64,000 nucleotides of DNA from NCBI GenBank assembly GCA_945273835.1, contig CALYPL010000011.1, positions 1-64,000 of the forward strand, in the 5' to 3' direction. Below, piece after piece: positions 37,543 through 45,752 of this stretch (its first letter is position 1; each line of letters begins with the position of its first letter). This DNA comes from an uncultured Dysgonomonas sp. GTDB lineage: Bacteria; Bacteroidota; Bacteroidia; Bacteroidales; Dysgonomonadaceae. The notes under the pieces are model-generated. The model ran no database searches. It saw only the letters and a list, made by a program, of their open reading frames with translations, and was not told the DNA's origin. The translations under genes and the position numbers were made by a program.

Positions 37543-40500
37543 GTGTCAGATAAGAAACTCAAATATCTATCCGCACTAATCGGCTGCATAGTGCTGACAA
37601 TCTTTGTTGCGTGTTCTACCCAAAAGAATACAGCAGTCACACGTGCCTATCATTCAGTCAATACCCGATACAATGTTCACTTCAATGCCAATGAAGCCTA
37701 CAACCAAGCGATGAAGGATAAAATAGAGGGCAGAAACGAAAACCTGTCGGAAATGCTTTACATATATCCTTTGGCAGACAAAGAAGAACTGGATAAATAC
37801 ATGACGAACTCGGAAGAAGAAGCCAAAAACGATAAAAGAGATGATATAGTAACCGAAACAAAAAAAGATAAACCCCGCCGAAGCCCGTCATTATCAGCAC
37901 GACGGGAAGCCGCCGCCAACCCTCGCAGAGCAAGGCGTGAAGAACAAGAAGAGCAACAGCGTATATACAAACAAAATACAAGCCCCGAATATCAGCCGAC
38001 ACAAGGTCCTTTCGGAGTAACCATCGACAAATGCACAAAAGCCATACGCCAACATTCAATAAAAGTCAAGCCGAAGCGTGACCCGTCACGGCGTGACGAT
38101 AAAGAATATCAGAACTGGGTGGGACTGAACGAGTTTAATCCATTTCTGCACAATACATGGTTACTGCTCGGAAAAGCTGAATTGCAGAACGGCGATTATC
38201 TGCAAGCGGCATCTACCTTTTCATATGCCTCGAAGATATACAGTACCGATGCTGAAATGGTTGCCGAATGCCGTTTATGGACTGCGTTGACATATTCAGA
38301 AATGGGTTGGTTGTACGAAGCCGAAAATATGATGCGCAAGGTAGATCAGAACGGCGGAGTGTCTGATAAACTGAAAGGATTATACTCTTCTATATATGCG
38401 AACATCTATACACGGAGTAACCGTTATAAAGAATCCGTGCCATACATTGAGTATGCGATTTCGACCGAAAAAAATAAAACACAGCGCAGAAGAATGCAAT
38501 ATATGCTCGGTCAGGTTTATACCTTGTTAGGCGAATATGATAAGGCATATGCTGCTTACGATCGAATTCACGGATTAACGACCCCTTACGAATTCGAGTT
38601 TAACGCTCGTATCCGTCAGATGGAACTTCCCGGCATGGACAAAGAAAACAAGATGTTGGGTAAGTTGGAGAAAATGGCTCGGCAATCAAAAAATAAAGAT
38701 TATCTCGATCAGATATACAGTGCCATCGGCTACAACTATATTCAGCATGGCGACACTCTCAAAGCAATTGCGAATTACCAAAAAGCGATAAAATCAAGCA
38801 CACGCAACGGATATGATAAAGCATTGGCACAGATCGCTCTGGGTGATATATACTTCAACCGCCATCAATTTATCGAAGCTCAGCCCTGCTATGCAGCTGC
38901 GTTACCTTCCCTCTCGAAAGAGAACAAAGATTACGAAAGAGTATCGTTCCGTTCAGGCGTCTTAAACGAGCTGGTTGTTCATGCCAAAGTCGTGCATGAA
39001 CAAGATAGTCTGCAATATGTTGCCCGACTACCTGAGCAAGAGCGGATGAGACTTATAAACAACAAAATAGAAAACCTAAAAAAGCAAGAAGAAGAAAGCA
39101 GGAAAGATACCCCCTTTGAGCAACAGAATCAACAAAAAAACGAAGCTCCATTTTCGGGGTGGAACAATCAGTCAAATGAAAGTTTATTCGGAAACGACAA
39201 CAGATCGAACATACAACAATCATTTAGCGGTAGCTTCGGGGTAAATGCCAACAAAGGTTCGTTCTATTTCTATGACAAAGAAACAGTAGCCCAAGGTAAA
39301 ATTGCTTTTCAGAGACAATGGGGAATGCGTAAGTTGGAAGACGATTGGCGACGAAGCATTAAGACGGTTCCGTTATTCGATAATGAACTTCTTGCAGAGA
39401 ATGACAGCCAAAAGCAAACCCCAACACAATCCTCCGAAAATGATACAATCAAAACTAAGAAATCTGACGCAGGTAAGCAAAATCAGACTGAAAACGATAT
39501 AATAAAAGATATTTATTCGCCAGAATATTATTTACAACAATTGCCCCTAACGGCAGAAGCCATCAAACAATCTGATGCTCTTATTGAGAACGGATTGTAT
39601 AATATGGGACTGATCTACAAAAACAGTCTTGTAGATTATAACCTTGCTATCAGTACTTTCGATGCCGATATAAAACGTTTCCCTCAAAGCCCCAACCTCG
39701 AAGATATATATTATCAACTGTTTTTGATATATATGAAGACAGGTAATAAATCGATGACGGCTTACTATCGGGCGAAGCTCATCGACAACTTCAGTGGTCG
39801 ACCTATTGCTACCGCTCTTGCCGATCCCGATTATGAATCGAATATAAAATATATGGCATCACGGCAGGAACAACTTTACGAAGATACGTATGATGCCTAT
39901 ATTAAAGGAGATACGGCATTAGTCCGCAAAAATTATAAAGATATCAGCACTAAATATCCTTTCAGTGATCTGATGCCACGCTTTATGATGCTCGATGCGC
40001 TGACGTATGTGCAGGCACATGATGCCGAAGGGTTGAAATCGAGATTAAAATCAGTAGCCGAAACCTACCCGAAATCAGAAGTGACCCCGATAGCAACCGA
40101 TATGCTGAAACACATCGTTGAGGGGCAGATAATATTGTCGGACGGTACACCGATTACGGGCAGCTTTGATTGGAGCATGGCTTTTGAATCAGAAGAAGAC
40201 TCATTGCGGGCGCCCGATAAAAAATTTACAGGTAATCCCGAAAACGGATACAGTCTGTTGTTTGTTTTTGAAAATGGAAGCACCGATCGCAACCAGCTTC
40301 TTTTCGACATTGCCGATTATAACTTCTCGAATTATCTTGTGAAGACCTACGATTTAGGTTTTGATCACGCAGGCAATTCAGATATTCTGCAAGTGAGAGG
40401 ATTCGCTTCGTTTGACGAAATCAAGACGTATATAGATCGTGCTTTCGACCGCAAAATGGTTGAGAACCTCAGCCCTCGTGTTACGATGGTTCCCGTGGCT

Positions 40501-41403
40501 AACGATGATTATATATTGTTTGTAACACGTGGTTTGAAAGCCTATATCGACTTCTTTGAGACTGATTTTGCGAACACGATGCCACGTCTTATCGCATATT
40601 GGAACCACGATAAAAATGTTTCCGACCATATAGACAATCTATTGGCTAACCAAAACGATGATAAAGATCATGAACAGAACACCGTAATAAAAGAAACTTC
40701 ACCTCAAAATCAGTCAAAGCAACAAGTCTCAACATCAGCCGTTAAACCGTCCGAAAGCCTTCAGATTGATAAACTTGTATTGAAGGAGGAAGATTCAGAT
40801 AATAAACAGGAAGTGATGACGGACGAACAGAAATCACTTGCTAAAACCGTGGATGCGATTGCCGATCATGCGGATGATTTAATCAATAATCCGGTCGATG
40901 GCTTAAAAAATATACTGAAAGATTTCCGCAATCGTCCTAAACTGTCTAAAGAAGAAAAAGCAGCTGAAAAGGAACGTAAGAAAGCAGAGAAAGCCGAAAA
41001 TAAACGTTTGCAATTAATAGCCAAAGAGCATGAAGATTCGATAGCCAGACACAAAAAAGCCGAAAATGATTCGATACGGAGCATCGAAAAACAGCTTAAA
41101 AATGCTTCTAAGGCTGCCGAACGTGAGCGTGTGGAAGTTCAGAAACAGTCTGAACGTGATAAAAAAGATGCTGCTGAATCTTTACGTAAAGCCCGTATCG
41201 ATGAACAGAAACAACGTGATGCAGTACGCAAAGAAAAAATCCGTCAACAAAAACAACGTCAACAGGAGCGACAGGCTGAACGTGATGAGCGTGAACGTAT
41301 TCAACGTGAACGTCGTAAGCAAAAGGCGCGCGAGCCGAAAGTAAAAGCCAAACTTGATGAACGTAATAGTGATGAAAAAGGACGCAGGCTGCGTAGGCGT
41401 TAA
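37543..41403 (+). CDS. PorW/SprE-like TPR lipoprotein of the type IX secretion/gliding system
   Basis: The 1286-residue precursor has a lipobox with Cys24 (IFVACSTQ), followed by the N-terminal pattern seen in PorW/SprE (TRAYHSVNTRYNVHFNANEAY). Many TPR-like repeats follow (about 190-480 and 660-900). PorW (Porphyromonas) and SprE (Flavobacterium) are periplasmic lipoproteins required for type IX secretion and gliding. This homologue is longer than those I know. The extra length includes a polar Gln/Asn-rich insert (about 515-660) and a highly charged Lys/Arg/Glu-rich, probably coiled-coil tail (about 1110-1286). I chose the GTG at 37543; the frame has no ATG upstream in the right phase before the terminator. 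No other T9SS gene is in the window. Confidence 0.8.
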   Translation: MSDKKLKYLSALIGCIVLTIFVACSTQKNTAVTRAYHSVNTRYNVHFNANEAYNQAMKDKIEGRNENLSEMLYIYPLADKEELDKYMTNSEEEAKNDKRDDIVTETKKDKPRRSPSLSARREAAANPRRARREEQEEQQRIYKQNTSPEYQPTQGPFGVTIDKCTKAIRQHSIKVKPKRDPSRRDDKEYQNWVGLNEFNPFLHNTWLLLGKAELQNGDYLQAASTFSYASKIYSTDAEMVAECRLWTALTYSEMGWLYEAENMMRKVDQNGGVSDKLKGLYSSIYANIYTRSNRYKESVPYIEYAISTEKNKTQRRRMQYMLGQVYTLLGEYDKAYAAYDRIHGLTTPYEFEFNARIRQMELPGMDKENKMLGKLEKMARQSKNKDYLDQIYSAIGYNYIQHGDTLKAIANYQKAIKSSTRNGYDKALAQIALGDIYFNRHQFIEAQPCYAAALPSLSKENKDYERVSFRSGVLNELVVHAKVVHEQDSLQYVARLPEQERMRLINNKIENLKKQEEESRKDTPFEQQNQQKNEAPFSGWNNQSNESLFGNDNRSNIQQSFSGSFGVNANKGSFYFYDKETVAQGKIAFQRQWGMRKLEDDWRRSIKTVPLFDNELLAENDSQKQTPTQSSENDTIKTKKSDAGKQNQTENDIIKDIYSPEYYLQQLPLTAEAIKQSDALIENGLYNMGLIYKNSLVDYNLAISTFDADIKRFPQSPNLEDIYYQLFLIYMKTGNKSMTAYYRAKLIDNFSGRPIATALADPDYESNIKYMASRQEQLYEDTYDAYIKGDTALVRKNYKDISTKYPFSDLMPRFMMLDALTYVQAHDAEGLKSRLKSVAETYPKSEVTPIATDMLKHIVEGQIILSDGTPITGSFDWSMAFESEEDSLRAPDKKFTGNPENGYSLLFVFENGSTDRNQLLFDIADYNFSNYLVKTYDLGFDHAGNSDILQVRGFASFDEIKTYIDRAFDRKMVENLSPRVTMVPVANDDYILFVTRGLKAYIDFFETDFANTMPRLIAYWNHDKNVSDHIDNLLANQNDDKDHEQNTVIKETSPQNQSKQQVSTSAVKPSESLQIDKLVLKEEDSDNKQEVMTDEQKSLAKTVDAIADHADDLINNPVDGLKNILKDFRNRPKLSKEEKAAEKERKKAEKAENKRLQLIAKEHEDSIARHKKAENDSIRSIEKQLKNASKAAERERVEVQKQSERDKKDAAESLRKARIDEQKQRDAVRKEKIRQQKQRQQERQAERDERERIQRERRKQKAREPKVKAKLDERNSDEKGRRLRRR

Positions 41404-41515
41404 TTATTGACTTTGTTTAAGTGACTATCAATATCTTAAAGAGAAGTATCTGATATGAATGAAAGGTTGAATGAACTTCGCTTAAATTGATTAAAAAAGA
41501 TATTTAAAAAAAAGG

Positions 41516-41565
41516 AAACCGCAAGCTAACGCTTCCCCCCGACAGGTATGCGAATCTTGCGGTTT
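41516..41565 (-). terminator. Terminator of the DUF4465 lipoprotein gene
   Basis: AAACCGCAAG (41516-41525) pairs with CTTGCGGTTT (41556-41565) around a 30-nt loop. On the minus strand the stem is followed by CCTTTTTTTT, an ideal U tract, about 40 nt past the lipoprotein stop. Confidence 0.8.
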
Positions 41566-41606
41566 GGCTATATATAAGGGCTAATCTTATAAAAGTTCTT
41601 ATTGAA

Positions 41607-42461
41607 TTATTGTACTTTTTCGACAGTCAATTTGTCAAGGCAAAAGTAAGTCGGAACAGTTATACCAACATTGTTTTTAATATTAGAATCAATGTTGAAT
41701 ACCAGATATTTCACGTTGCCAAGTGACGATAAATCAGCTTTTTCCCATTTGTTCAAAACGGTTTTTTCCGATTTATCTTTAGAACGGTAATCGGCGAGAT
41801 TGAAATCAACAGGTTTAGTTAGTTTATTATCAGCATCTACACCGTAAATTTTGAGTGTTACATAATCTCCGTCCTTAATGGCAGAGCTGAAACTATTTCC
41901 GTTAAGCGTAACGTAGTAAGCATAAGATGTATTTGTAAAGTAACCGCTTATAGCTTTATAAGTTGTATTATTGTCTCCGATTTTGACCCATGAAGAATAA
42001 TTTTGTTCTTTAAAAGTCTCACCAACTTCATAAGTTCCATTATATGGATTACCATTAGCATCATAGTTACTGATATATGAAATCGCAAAAGGTTTACCTT
42101 CTCCTTCTACTCCGCCTTTGGTTATAGAGCCATATTGATTAATAGTATAAAATGACTCGCCGTGATCAGCATTATCTTTTGAATTGCTTACAACAAAACC
42201 ATAAGAGTAATTTCCCCATTGTGAAACACTTACCACGTGTGAGAATGTGAATATGTCAGATGTGAAATTGGTATAGTTAGGATCATACGATCCTTTCCAT
42301 ATTTTGCCGTCTTTCACATTCGTAGTTACACCATCCGAAAGATTAAAGCTATTTAAGTTGAGGGTTGTCTGCTTATTAAGTAAAGAGTCGTTGTCATCAT
42401 CGTCGCTACAAGATGCAAACACAAAAAGGCATAATGCCAGAATTGTAAATAATTTTTTCAT
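41607..42461 (-). CDS. DUF4465 surface lipoprotein under a cobalamin riboswitch
   Basis: The 284-residue precursor has a lipoprotein signal with Cys18 in VFASCSDDDDND; the acidic run after Cys is a surface-export signal in Bacteroidetes. The mature part is a beta-rich domain with DUF4465 features: TFSHVVSVSQWGNYSYGFVVSN (near 75-100, quoted in part), SYAYYVTLNG near 180, VTLKIYGVDADNK and a final YFCLDKLTVEKVQ. I take the ATG at 42461, which begins MKKLFTILALCLF; upstream in-frame codons would destroy the signal. A cobalamin riboswitch lies 130-330 nt upstream on the same strand, so the gene should be repressed by B12. I recall that DUF4465 lipoproteins have been linked to cobalamin binding (BtuH-type), but I cannot verify that here. 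A role in surface B12 capture is likely. Confidence 0.85.
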   Translation of the reverse strand: MKKLFTILALCLFVFASCSDDDDNDSLLNKQTTLNLNSFNLSDGVTTNVKDGKIWKGSYDPNYTNFTSDIFTFSHVVSVSQWGNYSYGFVVSNSKDNADHGESFYTINQYGSITKGGVEGEGKPFAISYISNYDANGNPYNGTYEVGETFKEQNYSSWVKIGDNNTTYKAISGYFTNTSYAYYVTLNGNSFSSAIKDGDYVTLKIYGVDADNKLTKPVDFNLADYRSKDKSEKTVLNKWEKADLSSLGNVKYLVFNIDSNIKNNVGITVPTYFCLDKLTVEKVQ

Positions 42462-42507
42462 TGGGTGCTTAAAAATTAATTTCAAAAAAAGAGTATAGTT
42501 CAATTCT

Positions 42508-42532
42508 CCTCATCTTTCCAATAGTGATGAGG
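42508..42532 (-). promoter_or_regulatory. Hairpin between riboswitch and lipoprotein start
   Basis: CCTCATC (42508-42514) pairs with GATGAGG (42526-42532) in the leader, 46 nt before the ATG, followed on the minus strand by AGAATTGAACTATAC and then a run of seven Ts. It could be part of the expression platform, either a terminator with a distant T run or an mRNA-stabilising stem. Confidence 0.4.
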
Positions 42533-42599
42533 TGTTTTATGTTTAAATATTTATGATATAATATACCCGATAAATGCTCTGACTCCCCGAAAGCAAAAA

Positions 42600-42790
42600 T
42601 CTTATTATTTGTAAAGGCAGGTTTTCTGACTTGTTCCGTTTACACACCTTCCCGGATTTAACTATCCAGTGGCAAAAGTTTTGTGTAAAACCATCAATGA
42701 ACTTACAGCAGCGGGATCTGTTCAGGACTTTCACCTGATTCCCTTTTAGGTATTCATCCGAATGAATGAATACAACCAATACGGGAGCAA
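42600..42790 (-). ncRNA. Cobalamin (B12) riboswitch
   Basis: The minus strand contains the conserved cobalamin-aptamer blocks in the correct order: GGGAATCAGGTGAAAGTCC, then CCCGCTGCTGTAA, then GCCACTGG, then CCGGGAAGG, then the B12 box GTCAGAAAACCTGCC near 42616-42632. A strong stem with TATTCATTCG/CGGATGAATA lies at the 5' side. The order and spacing leave little doubt about the class. It controls the DUF4465 lipoprotein gene downstream. Boundaries are approximate because P1 was not resolved base by base. Confidence 0.93.
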
Positions 42791-42910
42791 AGATTAATAT
42801 ATTTTACAGAATATGCAATTAAATTGTGTTAATAATTTACATTTCAGTTTTCGGATTACTATAAAATGTTACGATACAGTATTAATCTAAATTGTGTATT
42901 TATAAAAAAA

Positions 42911-42937
42911 AGAGTGTGTTAATTTCTAACACACTCT
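42911..42937 (-). terminator. Terminator of gpmA
   Basis: AGAGTGTGTTA (42911-42921) pairs perfectly with TAACACACTCT (42927-42937), with seven Ts next on the minus strand, 25 nt after the gpmA stop. Confidence 0.9.
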
Positions 42938-42962
42938 CTCAAATTGATAAGTTTTAGACTTA

Positions 42963-43709
42963 TTATTTTTTCTTAGCCTGATTAGCCACTGCATCCATCA
43001 ATTTTTTGATTTCTTCAGGGTCGCCAAGGAAGTAATCCTTCACAAGTTTAAGATCGTCATCAAATTCAAAAACATAAGGAACGGCTGTCGGAAGGTTTAA
43101 ACCTACGATATCTTCGTCCGAAATATTTTTCAGATATTTGATAATACCACGAAGGCTGTTACCGTGAGCGGCAACGATGATCTGATCGTGATTCATCAAA
43201 GAAGGATAGATAACTTCTTGCCAGTAAGGTAATATACGTTCTACTGTTTGTTTCAATGCTTCAGTTTCAGGGATATATTCTTTAGGAACACCTGCATAAC
43301 GCGGGTCTTGTGATGCTGAACGAGAATCTGACGGATCAAGTGGAGCTGGTGGAACATCGTAGCTACGACGCCATACCAAAACTTGCTCGTCTCCATATTT
43401 TTCAGCAGTCTCAGCTTTGTTAAGTCCTTGAAGCATACCGTAATGCTTTTCGTTCAGACGCCAAGATTTTTCAACAGGAATCCAGTCCAGATTCATCTGG
43501 TCAAGTATGTTGTTCAGCGTTTTTACGGCTCTTTTCAGGTATGAAGTATATGCGATTTCAAATTTGAAACCTTCTTTTTTGAGGAGTTGTCCCGCCTTGA
43601 TAGCTTCTTGTAATCCTTTTTCCGACAAATCTACATCAGTCCAGCCAGTAAAGCGGTTTTCCTGATTCCAGACACTTTCACCGTGGCGAATTAAAACTAC
43701 TTTTTTCAT
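42963..43709 (-). CDS. gpmA: 2,3-bisphosphoglycerate-dependent phosphoglycerate mutase
   Basis: GpmA interconverts 3- and 2-phosphoglycerate in glycolysis and gluconeogenesis. The 248-residue product is full length. The phosphohistidine motif [10 protein letters not shown] has His9, followed by [20 protein letters not shown] has the catalytic Glu near 88, and the second active-site His lies in AAHGNSLRG near 182. Starts at an ATG behind a clear two-box promoter and ends at a terminator, so it is monocistronic. yaaA lies upstream on the same strand without an obvious terminator. Confidence 0.97.
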   Translation of the reverse strand: MKKVVLIRHGESVWNQENRFTGWTDVDLSEKGLQEAIKAGQLLKKEGFKFEIAYTSYLKRAVKTLNNILDQMNLDWIPVEKSWRLNEKHYGMLQGLNKAETAEKYGDEQVLVWRRSYDVPPAPLDPSDSRSASQDPRYAGVPKEYIPETEALKQTVERILPYWQEVIYPSLMNHDQIIVAAHGNSLRGIIKYLKNISDEDIVGLNLPTAVPYVFEFDDDLKLVKDYFLGDPEEIKKLMDAVANQAKKK

Positions 43710-43755
43710 TACTTTTTTATTATTTAGGTTTGAGTATTTGCTTATGAACTATACG

Positions 43756-43786
43756 CAAAGTTATTCAAAAATAGATATAATTCCAA
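43756..43786 (-). promoter_or_regulatory. Promoter of gpmA
   Basis: On the minus strand TTG (43784-43786) precedes TAACTTTG (43756-43763) by 20 nt, matching the Bacteroidetes consensus. The predicted start of transcription is about 40 nt upstream of the gpmA ATG. Confidence 0.7.
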
Positions 43787-43792
43787 TAAGTT

Positions 43793-44554
43793 TCAGCGAA
43801 TAAAAATCCATTCATTATCGTCTGACAGTTGCGGCGCAAAACTATACCCTTCAGTATCGAAGGCTTTAAGATGCTCCAGATCAGATATGCGGTGTTGTAT
43901 AATAAAGCGTGTCATCATTCCCCTTGCTTTTTTTGCATAAACTACGATTTGTTTATAGCCGTTCCCTCTTGACTCTTTGAAGATAGGTGTTATCATTCGG
44001 TGATTTTTTGGTAATAGCTTGCGGTTTATTACTTTAGTGTATTCTTTCGATGAGAGGTTTATCCACGTATTATCATCCTTGCTCATCAAATTACCAAGAT
44101 GTTTGGTCAGTGTGTCCGACCAATAATCATAAAGGGTTTTACCCTTGTTGTTGGCTAATGCGATTTGCATTTCAAGTCTGTAAGGTTTTATTGCGTCTAA
44201 TGGACGCAGTATGCCATACATGCCTGATATGATGGATAAATGGTCTTGCGCGTATTCAAGATCGTCAGCCGACAGAGTTTCGGGTGCGAGACCGAGATAT
44301 GCAATGCCGTTGTAAGCATATACAGCTTGTCGTTGAGGAGTTTTGCTCATGTCGTACGCATGAATATATTGATGCACATCGTGAGCTATTTGCTTGTTGA
44401 CGCTCATCAATTTGGCAATTTCTTCAACACTGAGCGGCTTTAACAGATCATTCAGCTCATTTGCCTGTTGCTGATATTGGGGTTTGGTGCTTTTATCAAA
44501 TTTTACAGGCGATTTATAATCGAGGGTCTTGGCGGGTGAAAGGGTGATTATCAT
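43793..44554 (-). CDS. yaaA: YaaA/DUF328 peroxide-stress protein
   Basis: YaaA proteins reduce intracellular iron and DNA damage under peroxide stress. The 253-residue product has the family N-terminus MIITLSPAKTLDY, KLMSVNKQIA near 60, YAYNGIAYLGL near 90 and the C-terminal GYKQIVVYAKKARG and FIIQHRI region. I take the ATG at 44552-44554, which puts the conserved MIITLSPAKT at the start. An extension to an upstream ATG (44599) would add 15 residues not typical of the family. It is 83 nt upstream of gpmA on the same strand. Confidence 0.9.
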   Translation of the reverse strand: MIITLSPAKTLDYKSPVKFDKSTKPQYQQQANELNDLLKPLSVEEIAKLMSVNKQIAHDVHQYIHAYDMSKTPQRQAVYAYNGIAYLGLAPETLSADDLEYAQDHLSIISGMYGILRPLDAIKPYRLEMQIALANNKGKTLYDYWSDTLTKHLGNLMSKDDNTWINLSSKEYTKVINRKLLPKNHRMITPIFKESRGNGYKQIVVYAKKARGMMTRFIIQHRISDLEHLKAFDTEGYSFAPQLSDDNEWIFIR

Positions 44555-44813
44555 ATTCCTTAATTGTATTTTATGTTTTAACGCACACATCTGAAGCATT
44601 GTTCAGAATAGTGTGTGGCGTTTTTATTTAATTATCAAAAATAATTAATTAGTGCCGGTTTTATTGCTTTGGTGCATATTTTAATGACAGAAATATTCAA
44701 AATGTTATTTTAAATAAAATTGGTTTACATATTGTTATTTTTTAATCATATTTTAAATGCCAATTGTGTTATTAAATATCTATATATTAATGTGTTATTT
44801 TTTTGTGTAAAGA

Positions 44814-44843
44814 TTGCTTTGTAATAAAATGGTAGTATATTTG
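44814..44843 (+). promoter_or_regulatory. Promoter of the DUF3836 gene
   Basis: TTG (44814-44816) precedes TATATTTG (44836-44843) by 19 nt. Transcription would start near 44850, leaving a leader of about 60 nt. This is the only element I see in the intergenic stretch 44555-44912, which is otherwise AT-rich and featureless. Confidence 0.7.
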
Positions 44844-44912
44844 TGGCATACACAGTTTTCCGATTGTGGAAATGTTGATATTTGAAATCTAACCATCTAA
44901 ATTGAGAATATT

Positions 44913-45245
44913 ATGAAAGCTATTATTTTAAGCATCGCAGTTTTAGTTCTTTCATCTTTAAACTTAAAAGCCGCCGATGACTATACGGTAGTGTTTACGA
45001 ATGTTGACGAAAATACTAAAGAATGCACAACGGTAGACAGGCAAACGCTCCAACCTATCAGTAAAACTGTTTATGAAAACAATATTCAGGGTTTACGTGT
45101 CTCGAAGATAAATTATTCGTGGGATGAATCAAAAGGCTGGATTTCCCGATCTCGTCAAATTTACAGTTATAATGAGGATAACAGTGTAATTGGCGTATCT
45201 TTCCAGGTATGGGATGTGAATAAACAGATATGGAAAAATATATGA
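44913..45245 (+). CDS. Small secreted DUF3836 protein
   Basis: The 110-residue precursor has a signal peptide (about 1-20, ending NLKAAD) and a beta-rich mature part with DYTVVFTNVDENTKECTTV and WDESKGWISRSRQIYSY. This matches small DUF3836 proteins known only from Bacteroidota, with no assigned function. They are predicted periplasmic or secreted. It is a single-gene transcription unit, with its own promoter and terminator. Confidence 0.75.
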   Translation: MKAIILSIAVLVLSSLNLKAADDYTVVFTNVDENTKECTTVDRQTLQPISKTVYENNIQGLRVSKINYSWDESKGWISRSRQIYSYNEDNSVIGVSFQVWDVNKQIWKNI

Positions 45246-45288
45246 CTTGTATTTAATACAACTATTAGTTTAATAATTTGGTGACAAT

Positions 45289-45319
45289 TAAGCCTGTAAG
45301 ATTTAATCTTACAGGCTTA
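45289..45319 (+). terminator. Terminator of the DUF3836 gene
   Basis: TAAGCCTGTAAGAT (45289-45302) pairs exactly with ATCTTACAGGCTTA (45306-45319) around a 3-nt loop, followed by TTTAAAAT. Confidence 0.85.
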
Positions 45320-45369
45320 TTTAAAATTAGTCGTTATACAAAATATTGATTTTTAATTTTTGTACTTAT

Positions 45370-45735
45370 TTATTGTTTGGGAAAAAAATCTCTTACATTA
45401 TTTACCCATACATCAAAAATATCAGGATTTTTGACATCTACATTTAGTGACTGTTTTGTACCAATATAATCAAGTGAAACCGGCATAGTATGATTGTAAG
45501 GTAGATTAACTCCTTTAATAACTACAGGGAAATTCAAGGAGCTGAACGGTCTTCCTTCAATTGTTACGATATTTACATCAATGACTCCATCAGCCATCAT
45601 GGCTGTATTATTGGGAATCATTGCTTTTGTATCCGCTTTGGCAGTACTAACCCAGTCGAATTCTTTTACTACATTGATTGTAAGAGCCACGGCTATCACA
45701 GTCAATAAAATTTTTGTGTATAAATCTGTTTTCAT
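45370..45735 (-). CDS. Small membrane-anchored or secreted protein, unknown function
   Basis: The 121-residue protein begins MKTDLYTKILLTVIAVALTINVV, an N-terminal hydrophobic helix (about 7-24) without an obvious cleavage site, so it is probably anchored in the inner membrane with a small periplasmic beta domain (IDVNIVTIEGRPF, KNPDIFDVWVNN). Similar short proteins are common in this phylum, but I know no function. It lies 17 nt after the BACON lipoprotein gene on the same strand and is probably its operon partner. Confidence 0.65.
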   Translation of the reverse strand: MKTDLYTKILLTVIAVALTINVVKEFDWVSTAKADTKAMIPNNTAMMADGVIDVNIVTIEGRPFSSLNFPVVIKGVNLPYNHTMPVSLDYIGTKQSLNVDVKNPDIFDVWVNNVRDFFPKQ

Positions 45736-45752
45736 AGCTAAAAGTTTTATAA

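Noticed and set aside
38000..41403. Splitting of the PorW/SprE-like gene into two genes at the Gln/Asn-rich insert
   Set aside because: The frame is uninterrupted, and TPR-like repeats continue on both sides of the insert.
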